Source of the DNA: Vitis vinifera
Lineage: Eukaryota; Streptophyta; Magnoliopsida; Vitales; Vitaceae
Assembly: GCF_030704535.1 (NCBI RefSeq)
Contig: NC_081822.1
Span: forward strand, 31,207,001-31,271,000
DNA length: 64,000 bases
Direction of reading: 5' to 3'
Shown here: piece after piece, positions 40,001 through 50,702 of the stretch
Layout of the letters: every line of letters begins with the position of its first letter
How positions within the stretch are numbered: position 1 is the first letter of the stretch
Program-made: the position numbers and the translations under genes
The notes under the pieces: generated by a model
Seen by the model: the letters and a program-made list of their open reading frames with translations, nothing else
Database searches by the model: none
Told to the model about the DNA's origin: nothing

Positions 40001-42122
40001 TCCTTATAAAATTTATTAATGGAAAGAAGATGGGCAGAGGCTTGAGGGCAATAAGCAACATCATTTAAAGCAAGAGTAGAGGAAGGAGTTTTAATAGTAG
40101 CATTGCCAGTACGTGAGATTATCAAACCTGCCCCATTACCTACGCCCACGGTATCAGTGCCTTCATAAGGCTGAGAAATTGCCAAACTAGCCGTATCAGA
40201 AGGAACATGAATATTCACACCACTATTAGTGTACCATTGATGCTGATTTAGGTAGGTGGTATTGGCCTCAACAACCATAGCAGCCAACTCTGTTGGAGGA
40301 TGCCTTCCTTGAAAGGCATAGTTCATTCGGTTGTAATAGTCTAATGCCTGGTGATTTTCTCTTTTGCAAATTTGACTAGGTGATCGAGACTGAGAATCAT
40401 GGGACACAGGTGGAGAAGATGAAGATGGCAAGTGGGGTAGAGGCTGCCAAAATGGTGAAGAAGATGGAATTGAGCCAGGAAATTTGGACGTACCTGAAGA
40501 GTGAGACTGATTGATATTGTTACTGCGTGCTCCTGGTTTAGAACTATTTTGTGGAAGTAAAGAGCATAGGAACCAGTCTTGGGTTGAATGGTGTGATTGT
40601 GAAATTTCTGCATGAGATCATAGTTGAGCAGCTCGGCATGAAAGTCAGAAAAATGCATTGATTTTTCCTTTGCAAGCAGCATGTATGTTGTGACAAAGGA
40701 ATGAAAGGAGGAGTTGAGTCCATTGAGCACAGATAAAATCAATTCAGAATCCTTAACAGGTTTGCCAACTGCTGATAATTCATCTGAGAGAGATTTGACT
40801 TTATCCAGAAAACTTTGGCACGACATGGAGCCTTGCTGAAGATATTGAAGTTTTCTCTTGCTGAGAGAAATTTGAGAAGTGGAAGGTGCAGAAAAACGTG
40901 AATTAAGGGCCTACCAAGCGAGCCAAGATGTTTCCAGACCATAAATAGTGGAAACAATTGAAGGAGAAAGGGATGAGACAATCCAACCAAGCACGGTTTG
41001 ATCCTTATACTGCCAAACTACATAGGCAGAGTTAAGAACACCTTGGTCGCAGAGCTCATCACTAGAATATTGAGGAGCGCAGGGATTGGAACCATCAACA
41101 ATCCCCATCAAGCCATAGCTCCAAAAAAGTGGAATTAATTGGGCACTCTAGGCAAGAAAGTTAGTACCATCAAGCTTGATGGAAATAACTTGTGTTGGAA
41201 GGTTAAAGGTAGCGGAAGCATTAGATTGAACAACCATAGGATCAAGTAAAGCGTGAGCTTATAGATGCTCTGATACCATGAAAGAAACCAAAACTATTCT
41301 GGAAAAAACTTACCAGATATAGAGTATATACATATATTTATAATAGAGTAATTACATTCGGATCAGATCAAACCTCAGAAAATCTAAGGTTGTTACAAGA
41401 GATAAACGTCTAAACATAGATTACAAACATTCAAATATAGGATAGAGTCGTTGGAGATAAACTCAGAAACGCAGTTCACTGGTTCGACGAAAACACAGCT
41501 CACTGACTTGAGTTTTCTTGAATATTTGAATGATCATTATCATTAATGTTATCACTAACAAAGAACTATTGTGATGTTAGTCATTTACCAAGTCTTCTAT
41601 TTATTTTATTCTATTGTTCTCTTTGAAAGTTGAAATGAATCATACATCTGTGTTTTCATCAAATTATCTTTACCTATGACATTTTCTCAGGTGTTTGGTC
41701 AAGTAGTTTTTGCTACAAACGAGAGGCTACTCACATCCAGATGCTCCACAACATCAGTTTTTAATCGAACTTGCAACATAAGATTTCCAGGCACAAGAAA
41801 TGGATCCTTTCAGTTCTCATTAAACAGGCTTCTCATGCGCACAATCTTTGTTATTTTCACAACTTTGGTTGCCATGATATTTCCATTCTTCAATGCAATC
41901 CTATCAATTCTTGGCTCAATTTCCTTCTGGCCAATAACAGTCTACTTCCCCATGCAAATGTACATGATTCAAGCAAAGATCGAGAAGGGAACTCCTACTT
42001 GGACAGTCTTATATGTTCTAAGCTTTGTTTGTTTGGTTGTTTCCCTTGTTGCTATCGTTGGTTCAGTTGCCGATATCTCCCAGACTCTTAGGCATGCAAA
42101 AATATTTCATATTGAACTCTAG
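34098..42122 (+). CDS. Amino acid permease (AAP-type), gene 1, with a retrotransposon in its last intron
   Basis: Proton-coupled amino acid importer of the AAAP/Aa_trans family, expected in the plasma membrane. Exons: 34098-34131, 35125-35358, 35554-35647, 35826-36177, 36391-36612, 41691-42122; all introns GT-AG, joined frame 455 residues without stop. TM1 starts within about 15 residues of the N terminus (GTFWSTIPHAF, GTGILALPWS), followed by CDCYRTPDPIKGRRNRTY, the conserved loop after TM2. Exon 5 has DTLKSPPPEN and GYAAFGSHAPGN; exon 6 has VFATNE, AMIFPFFNAILSILGSISFW and a short cytosolic end. It is slightly shorter than typical AAPs (466-493) because of the short N-terminus. Intron 5 (36613-41690) contains a 4.7-kb copia element. 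A second in-frame ATG at 34005 is less likely as start, since the paralogue at 43566 begins at the equivalent place. Substrate preference cannot be read from sequence. Confidence 0.9.
36836..36840. repeat. Target-site duplication AAGAA, left (intronic copia)
   Basis: AAGAA abuts the LTR TG at 36841 and is repeated at 41561-41565. Confidence 0.9.
36841..37098 (-). repeat. 3' LTR of the intronic copia element
   Basis: 258 bp from TGAAAGAAACC to ATCACTAACA. It aligns with 41279-41560 except for a ~24-bp segment that only the other LTR has. Confidence 0.92.
37110..40330 (-). pseudogene. Intronic copia pol: protease, integrase, RT, RNase H (broken)
   Basis: On the minus strand: a protease motif at about 40220, WYTNSGVNIHV, where the catalytic Asp of DSG is Asn; a GAG-pre-integrase zinc domain (WHCRLGHPS) near 39800; the integrase core at 39040-39621 with FIDDFTSF, QSDNVCEY and KQNGLAERKH; RT at 37340-38605 with WVFKSKRRLDGSI, VSNAFLHG and YVDN in place of YVDD; RNase H with STEAEYR near 37430 and a terminal IFTKGH near 37190. 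Stops fall at about 38045-38120, 38606 and 39040. The second catalytic RT Asp is Asn, so reverse transcription by this copy should be lost. Confidence 0.88.
40331..41250 (-). pseudogene. Intronic copia gag (broken)
   Basis: On the minus strand the start resembles copia gag (IKLDGTNFL, then GLMGIVDGS). Pieces follow at 40911-41111, 40739-40990 and 40341-40826 in different frames, so at least two frameshifts are needed. The usual capsid pattern LLNGLNSSFHSFVTTY-like is at 40680-40740. No intact CCHC zinc knuckle was seen. Confidence 0.8.
41267..41278 (-). promoter_or_regulatory. Primer-binding site of the intronic copia element
   Basis: The plus strand GCTCTGATACCA is a perfect 12-base match to the initiator tRNA-Met primer, directly next to the 5' LTR. 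Confidence 0.9.
41279..41560 (-). repeat. 5' LTR of the intronic copia element
   Basis: 282 bp. Relative to its partner it has about 24 extra bases (CACTGGTTCGACGAAAACAC) around 41477-41500, next to a partial repeat of CAG(C/T)TCACT, which suggests a short local duplication in one LTR or a loss in the other. Confidence 0.92.
41561..41565. repeat. Target-site duplication AAGAA, right (intronic copia)
   Basis: Exact repeat of 36836-36840. Confidence 0.9.
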
Positions 42123-43565
42123 TTGTAATGGCTTATGTTAGATCCGTAAGTTACGAATGCTACCAGTTGACATTATGTTCTACATAGTTTTTTAGTCAAT
42201 ATGATATGATTGATAAGACCAAGTTTTATAAACATTGTATTAGCTGGGATATTTGTATATGATCATTAGATATTTTATCGATTAGATATAACTCCGAAAA
42301 CTAATTTCAGAAATCTCAGTCGACCCTGGTTCTCATTATCTTCATTACATCAATATTGAACCCTAGATTTAGCGTAGTTACACCTAGATTTAGGAGAGTG
42401 AATAGAACATTTTTTTCATTTAATTTTTAATGCTTGTTTTCATTTCACTCGAAGATTTAAAAACAAAGCACTAATTTAGATCATATATACTTAATCACAT
42501 AATAATACTAACATGCAATGATGAACAATTTGCTACAAGTCAAAAGAAAATGTACAATTGGTAGTTTTGTATATTTGAAAAACCAAAATAGGAGTGTTTG
42601 GGAAAAAAATTGTAGAACTCTCAAGATGTGTTTGGTATACAGGATGAAGAATGAAAGAAGGAAATTCATTTTATTTGTCATTTATTACTAGATTTGGACA
42701 GCATATTATAAATGAGATAGAAATAACAAATCACTAATATCGTATAAACCAAAACTTAGTCTTGTGAGGATCTGATCATTTCTCTCTTTCACATGGTGTT
42801 TTAATGCATGTTAATTCCTACTCTACTCCTGTAGCCTATTCAAGTGTATCAAATGCATCTTCATGGCTTAAAACTAATCCGTACAAATCAAAATGAGGGC
42901 ATATGAATACCAAACATTAGTTTAATTTCTCTAACATCCAGTCTAGCTCCATAGGGTTCCCAATTCAACATTTTTCTATCGAGTGAGAACTTTGTTCTTA
43001 AAAGTTAAAACTAGCTTGTCTTAAATGGTTGAAGGATGCTAGTTTTTCAATCTCCTACCTTTAATCACTTTCTATTTATTTGGCCATAGAAAACCAAATG
43101 CCAAAGCAAATAACTCTCTATATTATATTGATATTACTATGTACAAGGTCAACCATCATATTATAGCTAATAACTCAACTGCATTAAAAGAGACTTCAAA
43201 TTTTACTGTATTGCCTTAATTTTATACAATTGATGTGAGGTCTCCTATTTTATTAGCAAATAAAGAAATTGCATTAAATTAAAAGAGATAATAAGACAAT
43301 CCTTTACTTCTCATTGCATTAATGGAGATTGACCTCACCAAAATCATAGAAGATTTTCAGTTGATTTTTAGGAAAAAAAAAAGTGGGCCTTAAATTGGTA
43401 TAAGGCTAGTACATATATGATATAACCATTAAATGTGCCTAGTACACAACTTCTCTCTCCCATAGGGCCTTAAAACTCCTGTGCTTCAAGAGCTTCTCAT
43501 TCAACTCTCTCTCTCTCTACTCGTTTTCTATACCAAAGGAGATTCGTAACAAGAGCTAGCAATTA
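42123..43565. other. Spacer between permease genes 1 and 2
   Basis: The first ~120 bp is the 3' flank of gene 1 and is related to the flank of gene 2 (47514-47640). Near 42626-42918 lies a stretch with imperfect terminal inverted repeats, ATGTGTTTGGTATAC against GAATACCAAACAT, about 290 bp, perhaps a MITE (weak). A CT run and TATA-like words precede gene 2. Confidence 0.45.
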
Positions 43566-46500
43566 ATGGACACAGAAGATGATGGTCATGCCAGGACAGG
43601 TAATTCTCATTATATTTGTGTTATTAGAGTTGGATACAATTGATTTTCCTGTTTATGTCAAGAAAAGATCTTTGATAAAAATATTATATAGGTGGATCTA
43701 AGGATGAATTCGGAGATTTAGCTAGGTTAAGGGTCTTGGTAGTATGAAATCATATTTTCTGCAATTTTGGCCATATCTTATAGGTGGGGTTGTGATTAGA
43801 AGTGAAGAAATTGGATGTCACCAATTTTTCATGTTCAGTAAATTAAATGATGAATGCAATATTTTTCTTTGAGAAGAACCGGACCTTGCTTCTAGAAGTG
43901 TTCATATATAGATAATATAAAAATATTCTTAATTTTATTAAAATGTAATTGTAATAAAATATCATTTTGTTAAAAATATTGTTATACATTAATAGGTAAG
44001 TCATTTGAAGAGTAAATTAGGATGATTAATTGCCATTTGTTGTTTAGATTCTTGGAATTGGACATTTGCTAAGATCAAATGCATCTAAATTTTATTTTGC
44101 AAAAAATTATAAAGCATACCATTTTGTAATGTCCGGATGAATTAGACAAAAAAAATCCCTAGTTAGTTAACATTTATAAAAGTGTAAAATAGCAAATATC
44201 ATTTGATCGTTTTTTTAATTATAAATTATTAATAGATATGAAAAGAACCATAAGGGGTGAAATTAATTATTAATAATATACATAATAAAGGACATTGTGA
44301 AATAATAATTAATACTTAATAAATGTTAATAACCTTCATGAAAGCATGATATATAGGAAGGTAAACATAGAAAATAGAAAAAAGGATAATGAATTAATTT
44401 ATAGGGCAGCTTTTGGACTAAAACCAAAAGAAGACAAAAGATTTTGTAAATGAAATTTTTCATCCAATTATTTCAAATTTTTTTGAACTTTCAAACTAAG
44501 TGAAATAGAAGTTTACAGCTTCATCAACTCTTCCTTTCTCCAATTCCCCTCATTCTATATATAGATACTTTATGTCATTTTAAATATCTTTTTAAGGTGG
44601 TGTTTGGTTTTTTTGTTTTACTTAATTTAAAATAAATTTTAAAATTAAATAATATTTAATGTCGTTAAGTATTAAGTTGTTTGTTTTTATAATATTTTAT
44701 TTCTTTTAATCATTAAAAAGTAAAGAAAAACCAACAAATTACTTTTTTAATTTAGAAAAAAATCAAATATTTTAAATTTTTTTATTTAGCAAAAAAATTA
44801 TAATAAGTAATGAAAAAATAGAAAAACAAATAATTTAAAGTTTGAAAGCAAATTGTTTTCCGCTAAAAGTTAAAAAATATATATATATATACTCTCTAAG
44901 TTTCAAGCGAAAAAAAAACCAAAACATATTTTCCGAACTCATCAATATTTAAGAAGATTTTCCCACATTTTTTGTAAAAATAGTTATTGAAAACATCAAT
45001 AATGTAAGGGCCAAAACACCAAGATCAATGATTAATATTAAGACAACAAATTTGTTAGACATCATAAAATTCTTGTCTTCAGTTGAGTATTTTTTTAAGG
45101 TAATGGATTAACTGTGTGACTGTCATCCAGGGACCTTCTGGAGAACAATGCCTCATGCTTTTACCTCTATTGTTGGCTCTGGTATTTTGGCATTGCCATG
45201 GACCCTTGCTCAATTGGGTTGGATTGTTGGACCCTTTGTTATTGTCTTCTTTGCGGCAATCACATATTACTTTGCTTCACTTCTCTGTGACTGTTATCGA
45301 ACTCCTGACCAGATAAAAGGAAAAAGAAACCGCACATACATGGATGCTGTAAGAGTATTTTTAGGTATGATATGTGAACCCTACTATACTCTTATGTGTA
45401 TAATGTTAATGGAAACTTTGGTTTCAAGTTTATCATGAATGTGGTGTTATGTAGCCACCACCTATAGCCTTTCCATCATGTAGATGATGAAAACCTCTTC
45501 AATGCAGTGTTCTAACACCAAAAAAAATTATCATCAATGTCATGTGTGCAGGTGAAAGAAATGTACTTATCTGTGGCATCTTGCAATATTCAGCACTGTG
45601 GGGCACGATGATTGGGTACACGATTACCACCACCATTAGTATTGCGTGAGTTTTTTCTATAAAAACTCATCCAAGAAAATGAAATTTATAGTGAAGGAAT
45701 CCCTAATTTTTGTTAAGCAATTGTGTTGACAGATTTTTTGGCAGCAACTCACATTACATTATACACATCAGTAGTAAAATCTAACTGCTTACCTATTCAA
45801 CTTAATCATAATCACATTTAACACTCTAGTGATCAGTCAAATTCGCGATTATTTTACCTTTTTTCTCCTTTGAACTACGTAGGACTGTGAAGAGATCCAT
45901 TTGTTTCCATCAACATATGTCAAGATGTGATGTACAAGGAAATGTATATATGATGGCGTTTGGAGCAATGGAAATTGTTTTGTCCCAGTTTCCAAACCTA
46001 GAAAAAGTTACATTTCTGTCAGTGATTGCAACCGTGACTTCATTTATATATTCACTTATTGCGTTGGGTCTATCTATTGCAAAACTTTCCACAACCCATA
46101 AGCTCAAAGGTACTATAATGGTGGCTCATGTGGGAAAGGATATTGCTACATCAACCAAAGTTTGGCATGTTTTTCAAGCTCTTGGAAATGTTGCATTTGC
46201 TTACACTTATGCATGGCTGCTGCTAGAAATTCAGGTAATTTTTTATCAACCTAATTTGTTGTTTTATGTTTTGGAATAAGCAATTTGAGGAATTTTAACT
46301 ATCATATATGGCATTAGTTTTTATTCTAAGAATGGTTTTGAACTTTGTGAAGGATACCTTAAAGTCACCACCACCAGAGAATAAAGTGATGAAGAAAGTC
46401 TCCTTCTATACCATTCTTGGGACAGCAATCTTTTATTGTTCTTTGGGATTCATAGGTTATGCAGCATTTGGAAGTGATGCTCCAGGAAATATTCTTACAG

Positions 46501-47513
46501 GATTTGATGAACCAGTTTGGCTTGTTGATGTTGGCAACATTGCTGTGATCATTCATTTGATTGGAGGTTATCAGGTCCTCTCTCTCTCTCTCTGTGAGCT
46601 CTCTGTTAGTATGAACATTTGATAACGGTGCTCTCGTCTGACATTTGATAATGCTGCTCTGGTGTGAATTTGCAACAGCAAAAGTTTAGATTTGATGCAA
46701 AGAATTACAAAAGCCCTCTGCATATTCTATGTCAGAGGGCAGAATCAGTGAAATTTTGTATTTCAAACCCTTAATATGGTTATTGGAGACCATCTTACGA
46801 TACATCATAAAATTTTGAGGACTTAAACTAAAAGAGGGCATTTTTATGGAAATTAACTAATTGATTAAAGCATCCTATTACAATTAGTTCATTTTAGAAT
46901 GGTCGTTGTAACTTTTGATGTCATAATTAATGCATGTTACTAAGAAGTGGTTTGCATATCATGATATTTGTCATTTGGTGATGAGTTGAGATTTTAGCTT
47001 ATTTTTATTTATTTTTTCTGATGTTGTATTAGTGAATCTAACATCTGTATACACCCTTTTTGTCAAATTCTTACACATTTTCAGGTGTTTGGTCAAGTAA
47101 TTTTTGCTACAAATGAGAGGTTGCTCACATCAAGATTGTCAACATCATTCTTTAATAGAACTTACACCATAAGGTTTTCATTCATAAGGAACAGGTCCTT
47201 TCACTTTTCATTCAGCAGGCTTCTCATGCGAACGGTCTTTGTCATTTTAACAACTTTGGTTGCCATGATATTTCCATTCTTCAATGCAATCCTGTCAATT
47301 CTTGGCTCAATTTCCTTCTGGCCGATAACAGTGTACTTCCCAATGCACATGTATATGATTCAAGCAAAGATCAAGAAGGGAAGTCCTACCTGGATGGTCT
47401 TTTATGTTCTAAGCTTTGTGTGTTTGATTGTTTCTCTTGTTTCTGTTATTGGTTCAGTTGCTGATATCTCCCAGAATCTTAGGCATGCAAAGATATTCCA
47501 TATTGAACTCTAG
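43566..47513 (+). CDS. Amino acid permease (AAP-type), gene 2 of the tandem pair
   Basis: Close paralogue of the gene at 34098, with the same six-exon layout: 43566-43599, 45131-45364, 45552-45645, 45883-46234, 46353-46574, 47085-47513. The joined frame is 454 residues without stop. Start MDTEDDGHARTG is followed at once by TM1 (GSGILALPWTLAQLGW); other family features are CDCYRTPDQIKGKRNRTY, VLSQFPNLEKV, DTLKSPPPENK, GYAAFGSDAPGN and FNAILSILGSISFW. It differs from gene 1 by scattered substitutions, and exon 6 is one codon shorter. Intron 1 is the longest (1.5 kb, AT-rich). No disabling change is seen. Role and membrane position are inferred as for gene 1, and the pair is a tandem duplication. 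Confidence 0.92.
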
Positions 47514-47996
47514 GTATAATGAAATTATGTTATTTGATTTTAATAAATTTTGGACAAGTAAAGAATATTGCTAGCACTTGACATTGTGTGCTACGCTTCA
47601 TTGCTTTTTAATATGATGTGGTTGAAAGCATCTTTTAGAACTACTAAGGTAGGGCGGTTTAAGATCAGGTGGTCTATGACCATGCTCTTCCCTTAGGCTT
47701 TTACTTACTTTGGCAGCCCAGCTGCAAGTGATTAGACCTTCCTTCATTGATCAACCTCAACGTTCTGTAAACATTGTGTTTTGGCCTAATTTGCGGGTAA
47801 GCAAATGTAGCAGAAGTTAAAAGAAGAAGAACATGGTCCACTTGGCCTTGTCGTTGCAGTGTGGCGGATTGTGTTTTGCGGTTTAATTTGTTGTCTTTCT
47901 TGACCCAAAGTGAATTGATCAACAATGTCAATTGAACTTGATGCTCTTAATGGTGAAACATGAGGACTAGTTCATTCTCCTCCAAATTAAAATGCG

Positions 47997-48245
47997 ATGG
48001 GTTATAAGTGGATCTATTAAAGATTAAGTGTAACCCAGATGGTAGTATCGCGCACTATAAGACCTAACTTGTCACCAAAGGATGCCATCACCATGATGAT
48101 ACCTTCAGTCTTCTTGTTAAGCCCTAAACAATCAGAATGGTGCTTTCAGTTTGCTTCAAGTCATGGATGGCAAATCCATCGAATGGGTGTAAAAATGCAT
48201 TTCTACATGGCATTCTCACTGAAGGAGTGTATAATCTTCATGTCA
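47997..48245 (+). pseudogene. Copia reverse transcriptase relic
   Basis: The plus strand carries, over two or three frames, MGYKWIY, KIKCNPDGSIAHYK and, from about 48170, NAFLHGILTEGVY. These are in the order of the start of the copia RT domain (W.YKIK..PDGSI.RYKARLVAKG ... KNAFLHG.L.E.VYM). The part between is compressed, so this is a deleted, frameshifted fragment unrelated to the elements above. Confidence 0.7.
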
Positions 48246-48348
48246 TAGTTGCATATCAAATGGTACCAAATCATGGATATGAATTCAAATTATTATTATC
48301 TCACACAACCGAAGTTTATGATCTCATTATGAAATATACAACTTACTT

Positions 48349-48467
48349 AGAGTGTGTTTAGGAGTAATTCTAGAAAATGTTTATAACATTTTTAACACTT
48401 GAATGATAAAAAATTTTAAGTACTAAAAATATTAAAAGCGTTTTCTAGGATCACTACCAAACACTCT
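48349..48467. repeat. Small MITE-like inverted-repeat element
   Basis: About 119 bp with inverted ends: AGAGTGTGTTTAGGAGTAAT at the left and ATCACTACCAAACACTCT at the right, flanking an AT-rich, partly palindromic core (CTAGAAAATGTTT against AAAAGCGTTTTCTAG). The ends resemble plant hAT-type MITEs (GTGTTTGG ends). An 8-bp target duplication is not clear. Confidence 0.65.
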
Positions 48468-49886
48468 TAATTTGATATCTATCACACAATAAGTTCACAC
48501 CACTCATATACAACAACAATCAAGACTGCACCATTTATCCTCATCTTCATGCTTACTCTTCCTTGGTTTGACACTTTTTGCACCAAATGGATCTCCCATT
48601 GATGGTAAATTTAACTTCATTTCTACCTGGAATCAAACAGGTAGGACCAATAGCTCAAACACCATCTTACCAAATAATGGGGTCCCTTTCTGCTCTCCTG
48701 CGCATGTATCATTATGAAATTAATATAATGCAAATAAATAATAAGGTGAGAAAAAAAAAAGAGGAAAATGAAAAAAAAATAATAATAATAGTAATAACCA
48801 TTTAACAAATCTCATAATAATGAAGAGGAAACAAGAATCAGAACATATTAGGAAATATTTTGTAACATACAAAGAACTAAGTGATTCTATACTTTCCACG
48901 GATGATATGAAAATGGAAAAAAAAAATAACAAAAAAAGGTGTGGCATTTGTTTTGACTTTACAAATGGTTGGGAAAAACCTAATAAACAAGGGAAAACCA
49001 AAAAGAAAATGATGAAAGCAAAGAAAACCATAGAGAAACTTTATGGTCAGATTTGATCATAAAAAATGAAAAAAAAAATAGTTAAGAAAAGAAAGAAAGA
49101 GGAAAACAAATTTGAGCCAATAAAGTTTTCATCCACCTTTCCTACATGATCATTCACTTTAAATATAAAATCAAGAGTTTGAAAATGTATGCACTACTAC
49201 TCATTGTATATCTTTCATCCTTACCTTTTTCTTGTCATAAGTAGACATTAAAGAATGGGTAATCTATTTTGACTTTCTCTCTTTATTTTCTCATATTTTT
49301 TAAGATGCAAATGAATCCCTCAAGCTTTTTAAAACCCAAAGAAAACCTAAATAATAAATATAAACAAAGGGGATTCTAACATTAATAGAAGTGTTGAGTG
49401 TAGTGCAAATGCCTCAAACTAGCATCAATTTCATGATTTGAGGCCAAAATTTGCCATAAAATAGGAATCAAATATGTTAGAATGGCATGTCAATTACTTT
49501 CTCTTACATCAAATTTTTTTTTCCTACAATTGATAAAATCTTTCAAATGCTTACCTAGGAAAAACCCCAAAAATTGGGGAATGGTTCTCAATAAATCCGT
49601 TGAAGATGATGAAAAGAGACATCTTCTCTTCCTCCATTGGAGATGATGAAAAACAATTTCCTCTCTTCACCTAACAACTACAACTGCTAGACTAAAAGAA
49701 GATAAAGTCTGAGCCACCTTTAAATTAAAAGTAATGTCTAAAGAAAATTTCTTGATTTGTGTAGAAGGTGCTGATAAGAGAATATTTGCTCCTTTTTTTA
49801 TAGAAGAAAAGGTGTATCTGAAGTGAGAGAAAGTTGATGTGTGTCAATAGAGATTATAAGGGTTGGTGAAAGGTTGAAAAAACATT

Positions 49887-50702
49887 AGCCCATTGTTTTG
49901 CTTATCATATTGGTTTTTCCTTTTAATTTGTAATGACACATGAGCCCATTGTATTAAACATGGTAGTTTTCCTTCTTTGATTTATAATTGTTTTAGGGAT
50001 GAGATTCAAATATAAGAGATAGAAGTAAAATTAATTACTATCTAAAATATTAAATTTTATTTTCGGAATTTGTATTTTAAAAATACTTTTATTGAAAATT
50101 TCAATTAAATGAAAATTTATTTTATGCTACTCGTTTAAGTAAAAACTTGTTTCCCTCCGCAAGATACAAATAAAACATATGTCATGACACCCTATAAGAG
50201 TAATGAGCCTTATGGTTGTCACTATGTATTTCATTGATGGAGTGTCTAACTAAGAAACTTATCCATTGTTTGGCTTATCGGATTGGTTTTGCCTTTTGAT
50301 TTGTAATGACACATGTGCACATTGTTTAAAATGATACTTTTTTCCTTCTTTAATTTGTAAGTGTTTTGGGGATAGTATTCAAATATAAGAGATAAAAATA
50401 AAGGTAATTACTACCCAATTATAGTCTTATGAAACTTATCCATTGTTTTTCTTGTTAGATTGGTTCAGCCTTTTCATTTATGATGATAGTTGGGCCCATT
50501 GTTTTAAAACAATATTTTTCCTTCTTTGATTGATAAGTATTTTGGGGATAGGATTCAAATGTATATAAGAGATAGAAGTTCTATTTTTGGAATTTTTATT
50601 TTAAAAATAATTTTATTTAAAAATTTAATTAAATAAAATTTATTTTATACATCTTGTTTAGGTGAAAATATATATGTTTCCCTTTGAAAACTACAAATAA
50701 CT
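49887..50702 (+). repeat. Triplicated ~150-290 bp repeat
   Basis: Three diverged direct copies: about 49887-50177, 50255-50413 and 50433-50702. Each has CCATTGTTT.GCTTAT..GATTGGTTTTGCCTTTT-type sequence, then TTTTCCTTCTTTGATT, then TTTTGGGGATAGGATTCAAAT and ATAAGAGATA(G/A)AA. Copies 1 and 3 also share a tail (TTTTGGAATTT.TATTTTAAAAATA.. to TTTCCCT), which copy 2 lacks. Function unknown. Confidence 0.7.

Larger units (their letters stand above)
36841..41560 (-). mobile_element. Ty1/copia element (Ale/Retrofit-like) in intron 5 of permease gene 1
   Basis: A 4720-bp element in antisense orientation to the host gene. LTRs: 36841-37098 (258 bp) and 41279-41560 (282 bp), both TG..CA, with AAGAA on each side and a perfect tRNA-Met primer site. 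The short LTRs and compact length fit the Ale/Retrofit lineage by general knowledge. The LTRs are very similar, indicating a fairly recent insertion, but coding parts are frame-broken and two catalytic positions are changed (protease NSG for DSG, RT YVDN for YVDD). Confidence 0.93.

Noticed and set aside
48720..49056. Lys-rich plus-strand and Phe-rich minus-strand frames
   Set aside because: A/GA-rich low-complexity DNA with complementary frames; no domain or gene structure.
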